Assembly (NCBI GenBank): GCA_021397845.1
Contig: CM038052.1
Coordinates: 44,352,949 to 44,416,948 of the forward strand
DNA: 64,000 bases
Reading direction: 5' to 3'
Source of the DNA: Areca catechu
Lineage: Eukaryota > Streptophyta > Magnoliopsida > Arecales > Arecaceae
Numbering within the stretch: position 1 is the first letter of the stretch; each line of letters starts with the position of its first letter. The notes under the pieces are model-generated. The model made no database searches and had not been told where the DNA came from. It was given only the letters and a program-made list of their open reading frames with translations. Both the position numbers and the translations under genes were made by a program. Below are positions 20,165 to 31,093 of the stretch, in pieces.

Positions 20165-21621
20165 TGATGGGGGACTAATATGTATGCAATTTTTTTTGTA
20201 TATTTTATATGTGGGGTTGAGTGATTAATTCTCAAATTTTAGATTAAAATAAGTTGTAGAGAATTTTATATGAATTTTAGAAGATCAGCATGCAGATTAG
20301 GACCTAGAAAAGTAGAAAAGAAGGATCACCGGGGCTGAGAAGCCTCGGTTAGGGCAAGTTCTCCTACAATAAAACTACTGGAGGTAGAGGGGGTGTACCT
20401 GACAATGTCTGTGAAGATCGCAGCAAGGGTCTCTCGTTCCTCGATGGATGCGGCCTGGAAAACCGAGCCAAAGACCCACGGATACCCGGCTTTCTGCTCG
20501 GTGATCCAATTGAGGCTTGGCTGGAGTCGTTGGATTCGTAGGAACTCGGGGACCTGCAAACGACCTGTCAGGGGTTAGAGAACTCACAAAGGAACAAGAA
20601 AACAAAGGGAAAACAGCAAGGGAATGCTTCTTTTGGAGTGGGCGTCCAGGGATCTGAGAGGCTTGTTGGCAGCAGGAAGATGATTGCAGCACTGGGAAGA
20701 AAAACTCTCACAAACCCCTTTATGCACACAGCAGGGTATCACACAACTCAATAGAAGAACTCAAGGTTTTAATTCATATCAAAAATTAGGTTTCATACAA
20801 GAGGCTAGGGTCCCTTAAATAGACCCTTAACCTTGGGCTCCAAGTAAGGGCACATAAGTTTTTACATAAGAATCCTTTTCCCTCTCAAACCCTAGCTAGA
20901 AAATAAGGAAACATTAGGTAGAAAAAATCCCTAAAAATTCTCTTGACTTGGCCAACACTCCAAGGACGCCTAGGGGGGGCGTGTTGGGCTTCTAAGAGTA
21001 GAAAAAGGCCAGCCCAAAGGGGCTCGGGTGCATGGGTTTGGGCCTCTGGAAGCTGGGGTGGCCTGGTAGCCAGGTAGTATGAATATTCCCTGGTATCTTG
21101 CTTCTTAGGGGCTTGGGCTTGGCACCTGGGCTTGATTTCTTTGGGCTAGGATGTAGATGGATGTCTGAAATCATGGATGCCCTTATCTATAAATATACTT
21201 TGGCATCTGGAAGGGAATCTGGGCATCTGGAGGGCATCTGCAAGAAATTAGGGTTTTCTGAATTTTCCTCCTGGGGTCTTCAAATCTTCAAGCTGGGTTG
21301 GACTTGGGCTATACTTCCATGTCTTCAATGTAGTTGGACTTGGTCTTTACTTGTATGATATAGTTTTGAGTCTTCAGTATGCTTGGACAGGACTCAAAAA
21401 ATAAAATTAGCTCAACATGAGCTGACAAGCATTGGACTGAACTAGCTCAACATAAGCTGACTAGTACAGAACTGAAATAACAACTCAAAAGACTCAAACA
21501 ACAACTAAAAAAAGACTCAGATGGGCTAAGCCCTTATTACAGATGGACTCATAAATTATTGATCAATTCACGAGGGTTGAAAAGCCTCTGTCTTATTCTG
21601 GTACCTCCGGTGTCCCCACCA
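20165..21621 (-). repeat. 3' LTR of A
   Basis: The plus strand starts TGATGGGGGACTAA and ends GGTGTCCCCACCA at 21621, followed by the purine-tract complement ATTCTCCCGGG. It matches 29157-30612. It has no gene. Confidence 0.9.
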
Positions 21622-22287
21622 ATTCTCCCGGGGTGGGAGGAACTCGACCCTGTCGAGTGAAGATCAAGCTGGCTCACATATCCCTCGAGGTGGTCTGGGT
21701 TGAGGTGCTGCAAGTCCTCTCGAGAAATCCATGAATCATCCGACTCTGGCCGGCCTTGCCATCAGACCAGGAAGCGTTGATAGTCAGGGCCCTGGGTCGT
21801 GATGGCTTGATCGTCCAGGATACGCTCGATCCGTTCTCCTCTCTTAGGCCAATTTGTTAGTGGACACTCTGGGTTAGGGTCACTCACAATGAAAAGGAAT
21901 ATGTCCAAAGATCTCACTAGGTATCGCTGCTGGTTCCCTATACTCAACCAGGTCTGTAATATTGAAGGTAAAACTAATGCCCATATCCGAAGGCAAGTCT
22001 AACACATAGGCATTTGATCCATCCTTCTCTATCACTTTAAAAGGTCCGGCTCTGTGAGAATGAAGCTTCTTTTAAGCCTAAGCCTAACCAAGATAGAATC
22101 CACTACATCAAATTCTTTGATCCATCTTCGAGAATTAGCCAGTTTGTTTAAAATTAGTGTAGGTGGTGAACATGCTGGGTACATGCAAACTCCTAACAAA
22201 TGATTCAAAGGACTCATACTAACACCTAATAGACTCGACTTTGCATTCCTATCGAAGAAAATTTATTATACTTTTATGGGCCTAAAC
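21622..22287 (-). pseudogene. Decayed integrase tail and chromodomain of A
   Basis: Minus-strand fragments match the C-terminus of the B polyprotein: IERILDDQAITT, YQRFLV, then ESDDSWISREDLQHLNPD, ending in SSSSHPGRIGG at the LTR. Stops and frameshifts interrupt it throughout, unlike the open version in C. Confidence 0.65.
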
Positions 22288-23234
22288 CTAAGAGACTATA
22301 GACTCTCTAGGTCTGACCCTAGTGTGGTGTGCACAAGAGTATTTACAATGGACTCCAAGCAAATGCCAAAGGGTATGCCAGAAGTATAATGCAAACCTAA
22401 CATGCGTAATGAATGCATGCAGTACGCTAATTTCAACTAAATGCAATCTAATGATCCTAGAAATGTTGGAGACGTCTGGAAAGGACAGAAAATAAGAAGT
22501 GAGTTCAGAATTAGTTTGGTAGGGTAGAGAAAAAGGTTCATGGTTAGTTGGATAAAGTAGGATAAAAGACGGGGTGTCAGGAACTAATCCTATACTAATG
22601 AGGTTAACCTTATGAGGTTGAGCTATATCTACAGGGTTTGCATAATGGAAGGATGGGTCGCCAATTTTGGAGAAGAGGTCCTTAATGGAAACTATAGGAT
22701 GGGACTCATCTTGAAGGTATTGATTCAAAGAGATCAGGTCCTTAATAAATTCTTCTGGTTCTTGTATTTTTGGACTAGACTTTATAATTTGGTTCTCCTC
22801 TATTGTTTCCTCAGGTAAGGCTCTAGCAGCAGTACCTAGGTTCTCTTCCTCTATTTGTTCTTCCACTATAGCTTTAGGTTGGATGTGGTTAGGGTCAACT
22901 ACCTCTAGGTTGGCTTCTACCTGGGTATCTATTGGGTCAGCTAATTCTAGGTCATCTAAAGGTGTCTCCTCTTCTCCCTCATACTCATCCACTAGGCTCG
23001 CATCAGCTTCATACACTTCCACGTTAATGTAAGCCTTGTCAATCTCAGGAATGGTTGGAGAAGGTCGGCTAGGGAAAAATTGGCTAGGTCCTGGTTTCTG
23101 ATTATGGACACTAATCCTAGTAGGTTTAGGTTGCCTAAGGGGTAGTGGCTCACTACTGGGCTCATATTTTGGGGTACTAATCCTATGGGGTTCAAGTTGA
23201 CTAAGAAAAACTTGACTAGTACTAGATTGATACC
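22288..23234 (-). pseudogene. gag-integrase fusion frame of A, C-terminal part
   Basis: It continues the gag frame of 27425-28277 across B: EPREPITP on one side of B is followed by RYQSSTSQV on the other, as in K. It has a proline/arginine-rich part, then an acidic part (ASLVDEYEGEEETPLDDLELADP), a LPEETIEENQ motif shared with C and F, and a C-terminus HVRFALYFWHTLWHLLG that matches integrase from B after the second catalytic Asp. Then it stops. About 300 codons are open, starting from the B border. Confidence 0.7.
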
Positions 23235-23239
23235 TAGGG
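23235..23239 (+). repeat. Target site duplication of B, left copy
   Basis: TAGGG, repeated at 27425-27429, perfect. It confirms that B entered by an integrase-type event. Confidence 0.85.
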
Positions 23240-23349
23240 TGATGCGGAACTAATATGCATGCAATTTTTTTTATATGTTTTACATGTTGAGTTAGGTGAT
23301 TAATTCCCAAATTTCAGATCAAAATTATTTGTAGGGAATTTTTTATGAA
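23240..23349 (-). repeat. Inverted LTR 3' end at the left terminus of B
   Basis: It matches the reverse complement of about 27313-27424. The joint to the following direct segment falls in a shared GAATTTT stretch, which suggests template switching at microhomology. Confidence 0.8.
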
Positions 23350-23572
23350 TTTTTGATGAATGAAAACCTTGAGTTCTTCTATTGAGTGGTGTGATACCCT
23401 GCTGTGTGCATAAAGGGGTTTGTGAGAGTTCTTCTTCCCGGTGTTTGCAATCATCTTCCTGCTGCCAACAAACCCTCCAGATCCCTGGATGCCCACTCCA
23501 AAAGAAGCCTTCCCTTGCTGTTTTTACTTTGTTTTCTTGTTCCTTTGTGAGCTTTCTAACCCGTGACAGGTC
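23350..23572 (+). repeat. Direct LTR segment at the left side of B
   Basis: It matches about 26804-27029 of the B right LTR. It stops at GACAGGTCG, after which the RT coding sequence begins abruptly. Confidence 0.8.
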
Positions 23573-23575
23573 GTA

Positions 23576-26065
23576 ATGCCCTTTGGACTTTCCAATGCAC
23601 CAAGTACCTTTATGAGGATTATGACCCAGGTCCTGAGAGAGTTTACCGGAAAATTCGTTGTGGTCTACTTTGACGATATTCTGATTTATAGCAGAACCAA
23701 GAAGGACCACCTTAGTCATCTAAGACTGGTATGCCAAATCCTTAGGGAGAATAACCTCTATGCCAACTTTAAGAAGTGTGATTTCATGACACATAGGGTC
23801 ATCTTCCTAGGTTTTGTTGTCACCCTTGAGGGAGTTTCTGCAGATCCTGAAAAGGTTAGGGCGATTGTTGAATGGCCTACACCCTCTAATGTCCATGATG
23901 TACGTAGTTTCCATGGCCTAGCAACCTTTTACAGGAGATTTATTAGGGGTTTTAGCACAATCGTCGCACCTATCACCGATTGCATTAGGAAGGGTACATT
24001 TGAGTGGACCAAAGTAGCTGATAAGGCCTTCCTAGAGCTGAAGGATAAGATGACCCATGCACCCATCCTTAGATTACCTGACTTTACTAAGGTGTTTGAG
24101 GTCGCTTGTGATGCCTCGGGAGTAGGAATAGGTGGGGTACTAAGTCAAGAGAACCACCCTGTAGCCTTCTTCAGTGAAAAGCTGAATGAGGCTAAACTTA
24201 AGTACTCTACCTATGACAAGGAATTTTATGCGGTAGTCCAGGCCCTTAGATATTGGAGACATTATTTACTCCCGCAGGAGTTTGTTTTATTTTCTGACCA
24301 TGAGGCACTCCGATTCCTGAACTCCCAAAAGAAACTGAACCCACGGCATGGTAAATGGATTGAGTACATTCAGGCCTACACTTTCGTCCTGAAGCACCGT
24401 GCCGGTACTGAAAATAAGGTAGCAGATGCCCTGAGCCGTAGGTCTTTACTATTGGGATCAGTTACCACCCAAGTCATAGGGTTTGATAGGTTAAAGGATG
24501 AATATGAAACCTGCCCAGACTTTGGAGGCATTTACCAGACCCTCAGGCTAGGACCATCCAATACCCATAGTGATTATACCCTTCAGGATGGTTACCTTTT
24601 CCAGAATAATCGACTCTGTATACCCAAAACTTCTCTTAGAGAATTCCTAATCTGGGAAATACATGCTGGAGGTTTAGCTGGTCATTTCGGTAGAAATAAG
24701 ACGATCTTAGCAATAGAGGACCAGTTCTTTTGGCCAGGATTGAAAAGGCACGTTGCACGGATTGTAGCCAGATGTCGAACTTGTGCTGTTGCCAAACAGC
24801 AAAAGCAAAACACTGGTCTTTACACACCTTTACCAGTGCCTGATCGCCCTTGGCAGGACCTAAGTATGGATTTCGTGCTAGGATTACCTAAGACCCAAAA
24901 GAAACATGACTCAATCTTTGTAGTGGTCGATAGGTTCTCTAAGATGGCTCACTTTATTCCCTGTTCCCAAACCTTTGACGCGTCTAGGATAGCCAAACTC
25001 TTCTTAGATCATGTGGTCAAACTCCATGGCCTACCCAAGACCATTATATCTGATAGGGATGTTAGGTTCACTAGTTATTTCTGGAAGACCTTATGGCACC
25101 TATTAGGGACCAAGCTTAAGTTTTCTACAGCCTACCACCCTCAAACAGATGGCCAAACTGAAGTAGTGAACCAAAGTTTAGGAAACCTCCTTAGATGCCT
25201 GGAAGGTGAACATGTTGGAACATGGGATTTGTTATTACCTAGAGCAGAGTTTGCCTACAACAGTTCAGTAAATAGGACAACGGGTAAGAGCCCTTTTGAG
25301 ATAGTCCATGGGTACAAGCCTAATCGCCCCATTGATTTGATTCCTTTACCTATTCATGCACGAGTCTCAGAGTCTGCAGAGTCATTTGCACAGCATATTA
25401 GAGACTTGCATAAAGACATTAACCAAAAGATAAACTTAAGCAATGAAACTTATAAAAATTTGGTTAATTCCCGAAGAAGGATCAAAGAATTTGATGTAGG
25501 GGATTCTGTCATGATTAGGCTTAGGCCTGAACGGTTCCCACCTGGGACTGTTAAGAAGCTTCATGCTCGGGGAGCCGGACCTTTTAAAGTATTAAAGAAG
25601 GTTGGATCAAATGCCTATGTGCTAGACTTGCCTTCGGATATGGGCATCAGTTCTACCTTCAATATTACATACCTGGTTGAGTACAAGGAACCGGTAATGA
25701 TACCCAGTGAGGCTTTTGGGCCTATCCCTTCTATTGAGAGTGATCCTTACCCAGAGTGTCCACCAATTAATTGGCCTGAGAGAGGAGAACGGATCGAGCA
25801 TATCCTGGATGATCAAGCCATTACGACCCGGGGCCACGGTTATCAACGCTTCCTAGTCCGATGGCAAGGCCGGCCAGAGTCGGACGATTCGTGGATTTCT
25901 CGAGAGGACTTGCAACGCCTCAACCCAGACCTTCTTGAGAGATATGTGAGCCAATCTGATCTTCACTCGACAGGGTCGAGTTCCTCCCACCCCGGGAGAA
26001 TTGGTGCGGACACCAAAGGCACTAGAATAAGGCAGAGGCTTCTCAACCCTCTGTGGATCACTTAA
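23576..26065 (+). CDS. pol: Truncated gypsy polyprotein: RT (C-terminal half), RNase H, integrase, chromodomain
   Basis: 829 codons with no stop. The frame opens at the RT motif MPFGLSNAPSTF, so the RT part before this motif is absent. The RT active site YFDD is at residues 31-34. RNase H begins near residue 170 (ACDASGVGIGGVL). The integrase zinc finger is at about 360-405 (H...H, CRTC). The catalytic triad lies at about 431 (SMDFVLG), 492 (SDRDVRF) and 528 (GQTEVVNQ). A chromodomain is at about 740-790 (HILDDQ, FLVRWQGRPESDDSWI). The last codons run into the LTR. The chromodomain style suggests a Galadriel-like chromovirus, which is a guess. The first methionine is probably not a natural start. 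This is the only uninterrupted polymerase-integrase frame in the window. Confidence 0.9.
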   Translation: MPFGLSNAPSTFMRIMTQVLREFTGKFVVVYFDDILIYSRTKKDHLSHLRLVCQILRENNLYANFKKCDFMTHRVIFLGFVVTLEGVSADPEKVRAIVEWPTPSNVHDVRSFHGLATFYRRFIRGFSTIVAPITDCIRKGTFEWTKVADKAFLELKDKMTHAPILRLPDFTKVFEVACDASGVGIGGVLSQENHPVAFFSEKLNEAKLKYSTYDKEFYAVVQALRYWRHYLLPQEFVLFSDHEALRFLNSQKKLNPRHGKWIEYIQAYTFVLKHRAGTENKVADALSRRSLLLGSVTTQVIGFDRLKDEYETCPDFGGIYQTLRLGPSNTHSDYTLQDGYLFQNNRLCIPKTSLREFLIWEIHAGGLAGHFGRNKTILAIEDQFFWPGLKRHVARIVARCRTCAVAKQQKQNTGLYTPLPVPDRPWQDLSMDFVLGLPKTQKKHDSIFVVVDRFSKMAHFIPCSQTFDASRIAKLFLDHVVKLHGLPKTIISDRDVRFTSYFWKTLWHLLGTKLKFSTAYHPQTDGQTEVVNQSLGNLLRCLEGEHVGTWDLLLPRAEFAYNSSVNRTTGKSPFEIVHGYKPNRPIDLIPLPIHARVSESAESFAQHIRDLHKDINQKINLSNETYKNLVNSRRRIKEFDVGDSVMIRLRPERFPPGTVKKLHARGAGPFKVLKKVGSNAYVLDLPSDMGISSTFNITYLVEYKEPVMIPSEAFGPIPSIESDPYPECPPINWPERGERIEHILDDQAITTRGHGYQRFLVRWQGRPESDDSWISREDLQRLNPDLLERYVSQSDLHSTGSSSSHPGRIGADTKGTRIRQRLLNPLWIT
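25990..26001 (+). promoter_or_regulatory. Polypurine tract region of B
   Basis: CCCCGGGAGAAT directly precedes the LTR start TGGTGCGGACACC at 26002. It is the same as in A and C. Confidence 0.6.
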
Positions 26066-26770
26066 ATAACATTCGAGTCCACTGTAATAAAGCTTAGTCC
26101 AGCTGAGTTGTTTCATTTAAGTCTTGTAATTATTTAGCTCATGTTGAGCTAGTTCAGTCCAGTGTTAGTCAGCTCATGTCGAGCTAATTTTATTTTTTTG
26201 AGTCCTATTCAACCATATTGAAGACTCAAGACCACATCATACAAGTAAAGACCAAGTCCAATCAGATTGAAGACATGGAAGTATAGCACAAGTCCAACCC
26301 AGCTTGAAGATTTGAAGACCCCAGGAGGAAAATTCAGAAAACCCTGATTTCTTGCAGATGCCCTCCAGATGCCCAGATTCCCTTCCAGATGCCAAAGTAT
26401 ATTTATAGATAAGGTCATCCATGATTCCAGAGGTCCATCTGCATCCTAGCCCAAAGAAATCAAGCCCAGGTGCCAAGCCCAAGCCCCTAAGAAGCAAGAT
26501 ACCAGGGAAATTCCTGCTACCTGGCTACCAGGCCACCCCAGCTTCCAGAGGCCCAAACCCATGCACCCAAGCCCCTTTGGGCCGGCCTTTTGCTGATCCT
26601 AGAAGCCCAACACGCCCCCCTAGGCATCCTTGGAGTCTTGACCAAGTCAAGAAAATTTTTAGGGATTTTTCTATCTAATATTTCCTTATTTTCTAGCTAG
26701 GGTTTGAGAGGGAAAAGGATTCTTATGTAAAGACTTATGTACCCTTACTTGGAGCCCAAGGTTAAGGGTC

Positions 26771-26778
26771 TATTTAAG
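26771..26778 (+). promoter_or_regulatory. TATA box of B LTR
   Basis: TATTTAAG in the context AAGGGTCTATTTAAGGGACCC, conserved in both LTRs of A on the other strand. Confidence 0.45.
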
Positions 26779-27035
26779 GGACCCTAGCCTCTTGTATGAG
26801 GGAATTTTTTGATGAATGAAAACCTTGAGTTCTTCTATTGAGTTGTGTGATACCCTGCTGTGTGCATAAAGGGGTTTGCGAGAGTTCTTCTTCCCAGTGC
26901 TGCAATCATCTTCCTGCTACCAACAAGCATCTCAGATCCCTGGACGCCCACTCCAAAAGAAGCCTTCCCTTGCTGTTTTTTCTTTGTTTTCTTGTTCCTT
27001 TGTGAGTTTTCTAACCCCTGACAGGTCGTTTGCAG

Positions 27036-27192
27036 GTCCCCGAGTTCCTACGAATCCAACGACTCCAGCCAAGCCTCAATCGGATCACCGAGCAGAAAGC
27101 CGGGTATCCGCGGGTCTTTGGCTCGATTTTCCAGGCCGCATCCGTCGAGGAACGAGAGACCCTTTTGCTGTGATCTTCACAGACGTTGTCAG
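27036..27192 (+). other. Exon-like block in B LTR
   Basis: A 157-bp block between TTTGCAG (ends 27035) and TCAG|GTACAC. Counterparts in A: 29391-29546 on the minus strand, where the donor of the 5' LTR is GC instead of GT. Confidence 0.45.
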
Positions 27193-27424
27193 GTACACCC
27201 CTCTACCTCCAGTAGTTTTATTGTAGGAGAACTTGCCCTAACCGAGGCTTTTCAGCCCCGGCGATCCTTCTTTTCTACTTTTCTAGGTCCTAATCTGCAT
27301 GCTAATCTTCTAAAATTCATATAAAATTCCCTATAACTTATTTTAATCTAAAATTAGGGAATTAATCACCCAACCCCACATATAAAATATATAAAAAAAT
27401 TGCATGCATATTAGTTCCCCATCA

Positions 27425-28277
27425 TAGGGGTTATAGGTTCTCTGGGCTCATAGGACACGGGTGCAGATCTATGGGTCATGGGATTAGAGGATCTGGGGTC
27501 ATAGGATTTTGGGTCAGCTCCATGGTCAGGTTCTAAGGATGGATCATGGTATGGGGTCCTCCTAAGGTTGGGCTCCCGATATGGGTCAGGATATTGGGTT
27601 CTCCTAGGGTTGGACTCCCTATATGGGTCAGAATATTGGGTTCTCCTAGGGTTGGGCTCTCTATATGGGTCAGAGTATTGGGTTCTCCTAGGATTGGACT
27701 CCCTATATGGGTCAGAGTATTGGGTTCTCCTAGGATTGGACTCCGTATATGGGTCAGAGTATTGGGTTCTCCTAGGATTGGACTCCCTATATGGGTCAGA
27801 GTATTGGGTTTTCCTGGGTTCAGTATCATAATAAGGGTCATGGTAAGGGGTTCTTCTAGGTTCAGTATCATAATAAGGGTCATGGTAAGGGGTTCTTCTA
27901 GGTTCAGTATTATTGTATGGGTCAAGCTGAGGGGCTCTCCTAGGTTCTACCTCTCGGTATGGATCAGGGTTTGGGGTCTTCCTAGGTTGAGGATTGTAGT
28001 ACGGGTCAAGATGAGGGGACTCAGGATCTGGATCAGACTGTGACCCATGGGTTCTTTCTATGGTCCCTACATGGCCTTCTAACTGGCCAAACCTATCGAC
28101 AAGATGGTCAATTCTATTGTTGGTTTGGGTACTAGACTGAGTTAACTGGATAGTCAATTGGGCCATGGATTGGGTTAGATGCTCAGTGAGTGCTTTTATT
28201 TGGGCTTGCAAATTTTCCATGGGTTTAGACATTTGTGAAGGAGGTGGGTGATATGAAACCCCTGATCTAGTGCTCAT
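27425..28277 (-). pseudogene. gag-like frame of A, N-terminal part, interrupted by B
   Basis: It starts at 28277 (MSTRSGVSYHPPPSQ). A coiled, glutamine-rich region (ALTEHLTQSMAQLTIQLTQ) covers residues 25-70. Then follow about ten repeats of a 14-residue unit, SNPRRTQYSDPYRE and variants, encoded by a 42-bp DNA repeat. The frame is open up to B and continues beyond B at 23234. No zinc knuckle is seen, unlike in C. Confidence 0.7.
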
Positions 28278-29142
28278 GCAAGACTTGATCAGACCGACTA
28301 CAGCTGACTAGACCTAGAGTCTAAACTAGATACTCAATCAAGGTGGCAAACTAGCCTATAGTAACCCTGTACTCAGCCAGGCAGGTGTAAGGGGAGTGTT
28401 AGGTCCCTGAATGCCAATCCTAGACACCCATCAGAGATTGGCCAGGTAGGTGGACCAGCACACAAGCCCTTTGGGATTGAATCCCTGAACCACCGTTCTA
28501 GGCACTGAGTACAAGGCACACACAGGTTAACTTGACACAGTGATCTAACACTAGCCCGAACCCGACCAGTTGGTGTCCCTAGCCCACTAGGGCAAATTAA
28601 GTCTAGTTAATTTTAGGTTAAGGCTTGGAACCGAATGCAAGGGATGTGGTTTTGGGATAAGGAGAGGTGATCAAATCCTCCCCCCATCTGATATAGCAAG
28701 AGTGCCCTTAAAAGTAAATTATGCAATGATGGCAGGCAGATGAGGATGCAAATTAGGGTTTAGATGTTTTTGGTATTTTTTGGAGAATATGTAATTTTTT
28801 TTTTGGTATTTTTTTAAATAGAAGAAAACTTGTCAATCATGGCCTAATATACTGAAAATATACTAAAATTAAAAGATATGCAAAAGATGTTAAACAAAAC
28901 CCTAAAACTTCCAAACTTGTCTTGCTGAAAAAATAGAGCCAAAAATCTGCAGGCTGTATTTCAGTTTGCAAAAAATTCACAGGCCATAATAAAATCTGTA
29001 AAAAATTTTTAAATTACTGTGAATTAAGATGAATCCATAAAAATAAATTTCAGAATTTTTAGAGTATTTATTAGGGAGAAATAATTAAAATAACAGAGAA
29101 TATACGGACTAAAAAAATTTCAGAAAATATGCCCTAATCTAA
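28278..29142 (-). other. 5' leader of element A
   Basis: The gag-proximal part (to about 28640) is conserved with the leaders of C and K. The rest is A+T-rich without coding signal. Confidence 0.6.
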
Positions 29143-29154
29143 GCTCTGATACCA
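29143..29154 (-). promoter_or_regulatory. Primer binding site of A (initiator tRNA-Met type)
   Basis: The minus strand reads TGGTATCAGAGC, two bases from the LTR end at 29157. It fixes the element's orientation. Confidence 0.9.
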
Positions 29155-29156
29155 AA

Positions 29157-30612
29157 TGATGGGGGACTAATATGCATGCAATTTTTTTTGTATATTTTAT
29201 ATGTGGGGTTGAGTGATTAATTCCCAAATTTTAGATTAAAATAAGTTGTAGGGAATTTTATATGAATTTTAGAAGATCAGCATGCAGATTAGGACCTAGA
29301 AAAGTAGAAAAGAAGGATCGCCGGGGCTGAGAAGCCTCGGTTAGGGCAAGTTCTCCTACAATAAAACTACTGGAGGTAGAGGGGGTGTGCCTGACAACAT
29401 CTGTGAAGATCGCAGTAAGGGGTCTCTCGTTCCTCGATGGATGCGGCTTGGAAAACCGAGCCAAAGACCCGCAGATACCCGACTTTCTGCTCGGTGATCC
29501 GATTGAGGCTTGGCTGGAGTCGTTGGATTCGTAGGAACTCGGGGACCTGCAAACGACCTGTCAGGGGTTAGAAAACTCATAAAGGAACAAGAAAACAAAG
29601 AGAAAACAGCAAGGGAAGGCTTCTTTTGGAGTGGGCATCCAGGGATCTGAGAGGCTTGTTGGCAGCAGGAAGATGATTGCAGCACTGGGAAGAAAAACTC
29701 TCACAAACCCCTTTATGCACACAGCAGGGTATCACACAACTCAATAGAAGAACTCAAGGTTTTAATTCATATCAAAAATTAGGTTTCATACAAGAGGCTA
29801 GGGTCCCTTAAATAGACCCTTAACCTTGGGCTCCAAGTAAGGGCATATAAGTCTTTACATAAGAATCTTTTTTCCTCTCAAACCCTAGCTTGAAAATAAG
29901 GAAACATTAGGTAGAAAAAATCCCTAAAAATTCTCTTGACTTGGCCAACACTCCAAGGACGCCTAGGGGGGAATGTTGGGCTTCTAGGAGCAGCAAAAGG
30001 CCGGCCTAAAGGGGCTCGGGTGCATGGGTTTGGGCCTTTGGAATCTGGGGTGGCCTGGTAGCCAGGTAGCAGGAATATTCCCTGGTATCTTGCTTCTTAG
30101 GGGATTGGGCTTGGCACCTGCGCTTAATTTCTTTGGGCTAGGATGCAGATGGACCTCTGAAATCATGGATGCCCTTATCTATGAATATACTTTGGCATCT
30201 GGAAGGGAATTTGGGCATCTGGAGGGCATCTACAAGAAATCAGGGTTTTTTGAATTTTCCTCTTGGGGTCTTCAAATCTTCAAGCTGGGTTGGACTTGGG
30301 CTATACTTCTATGTCTTCAATCTAGTTGGACTTGGTCTTTACTTGTATGATATAGTCTTGAGTCTTCAGTATGCTTGGACAGGACTCAAAAAATAAAATT
30401 AGCTCAACATGAGCCGACTAGCATTGGACTGAACTAGCTCAACATAAGCTGACTAGTACAGAACTGAAATAACAACTCAAAAGACTCAAACAACAACTAA
30501 AAAAGGACTCAGATGGGCTAAGCCCTTATTACATATGGACTCATAAATTATTGATCAATTCATAGAGGGTTGAAAAGCCTGTCTTATTCTGGTACCTCCG
30601 GTGTCCCCACCA
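29157..30612 (-). repeat. 5' LTR of A
   Basis: 1456 bp, matching 20165-21621 with few visible differences. It is followed by CTAAC and the remainder of L2. The exon-like block is at 29391-29546. Confidence 0.9.
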
Positions 30613-31093
30613 CTAACCCTATTCCAACTTCAACACTTCTCATCTCTTCACTAACCGTTCTTTCTCTTGCTGCCTACAAGTCTTCCTCGGTGCTACGGAC
30701 ATCGGAGATGGGTCATCTTGCCATCACAGCCACATGACCGGGAACCAGCGCATCCACGGGCGCGATTGCTCGGACATCCAGGCCACATCTGTCGAGTGGA
30801 GCGATCTCTGCACCAGGCGCTTCAGAATTTGAAAGGTTTGCATCCCCATCTCCTAGGTAGGTATTGGGTGTACCGAGCTAGTCCTAATCCCGGGGTTCCT
30901 TAATCTCGGGGTCCTGATCTATCATTTCTTAGGGATTGATCTGCTAGCATAGATCTCTTTTCTTTCAGTTTTCCTAGGTTCTCTTTGCTTGCAATCGGAA
31001 ACCAAAGATAAAACCCTAAAAAGAAAACAAGATATAACCACCTTTGCATCATCCGTGCTAGCATCATCCTCATCTTTTTTTCGCATCAGTCTT

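Larger units (their letters stand above)
23240..27424 (+). mobile_element. B: 5'-rearranged gypsy element carrying an open pol frame, with two like LTR ends
   Basis: A 4.2-kb element flanked by TAGGG. The right LTR is normal (26002-27424). The left end is not an LTR start: it is about 110 bp of the LTR 3' end in inverted orientation (23240 to about 23349), followed by about 223 bp of the LTR middle in direct orientation, and then pol beginning within RT. Both termini therefore read TGATG(C/G)GGAACTAATATGCATG from outside inward. Primer site, leader, gag, protease and the N-terminal half of RT are missing. Confidence 0.85.
26002..27424 (+). repeat. 3' LTR of B
   Basis: TGGTGCGGACACC to TTCCCCATCA, 1423 bp, same family as the LTRs of A but in the opposite orientation. 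TATTTAAG is at 26771-26778. Confidence 0.9.
20165..30612 (-). mobile_element. A: non-autonomous chromodomain-type gypsy element
   Basis: A minus-strand element with 5' LTR at 29157-30612, primer site at 29143-29154, leader, gag-like frame and decayed integrase tail, and 3' LTR at 20165-21621. Without B it is about 6.3 kb. The target-site duplication is perfect and LTR lengths are 1456 and 1457 bp. Like C and F it lacks protease, RT, RNase H and most of integrase. B is inserted within its gag frame. Confidence 0.9.
18821..31088 (+). mobile_element. L2: solo LTR of family L, split by element A
   Basis: TGATGTGGGCATC at the left and TTTCGCATCA at the right, with perfect GTCTT duplications. After removing A and one CTAAC copy it is about 1815 bp with no internal region, so it is a solo LTR left by LTR-LTR recombination. 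It keeps TATTTAAA at 19817-19824, the 93-bp tandem duplication near 19221 and 19315, and the exon-like block at about 30680-30836. Confidence 0.85.

Noticed and set aside
23576..26065. B polyprotein as a complete autonomous pol gene
   Set aside because: RT begins at the MPFGL motif and gag, protease and the RT N-terminal half are absent, so the element cannot be autonomous.
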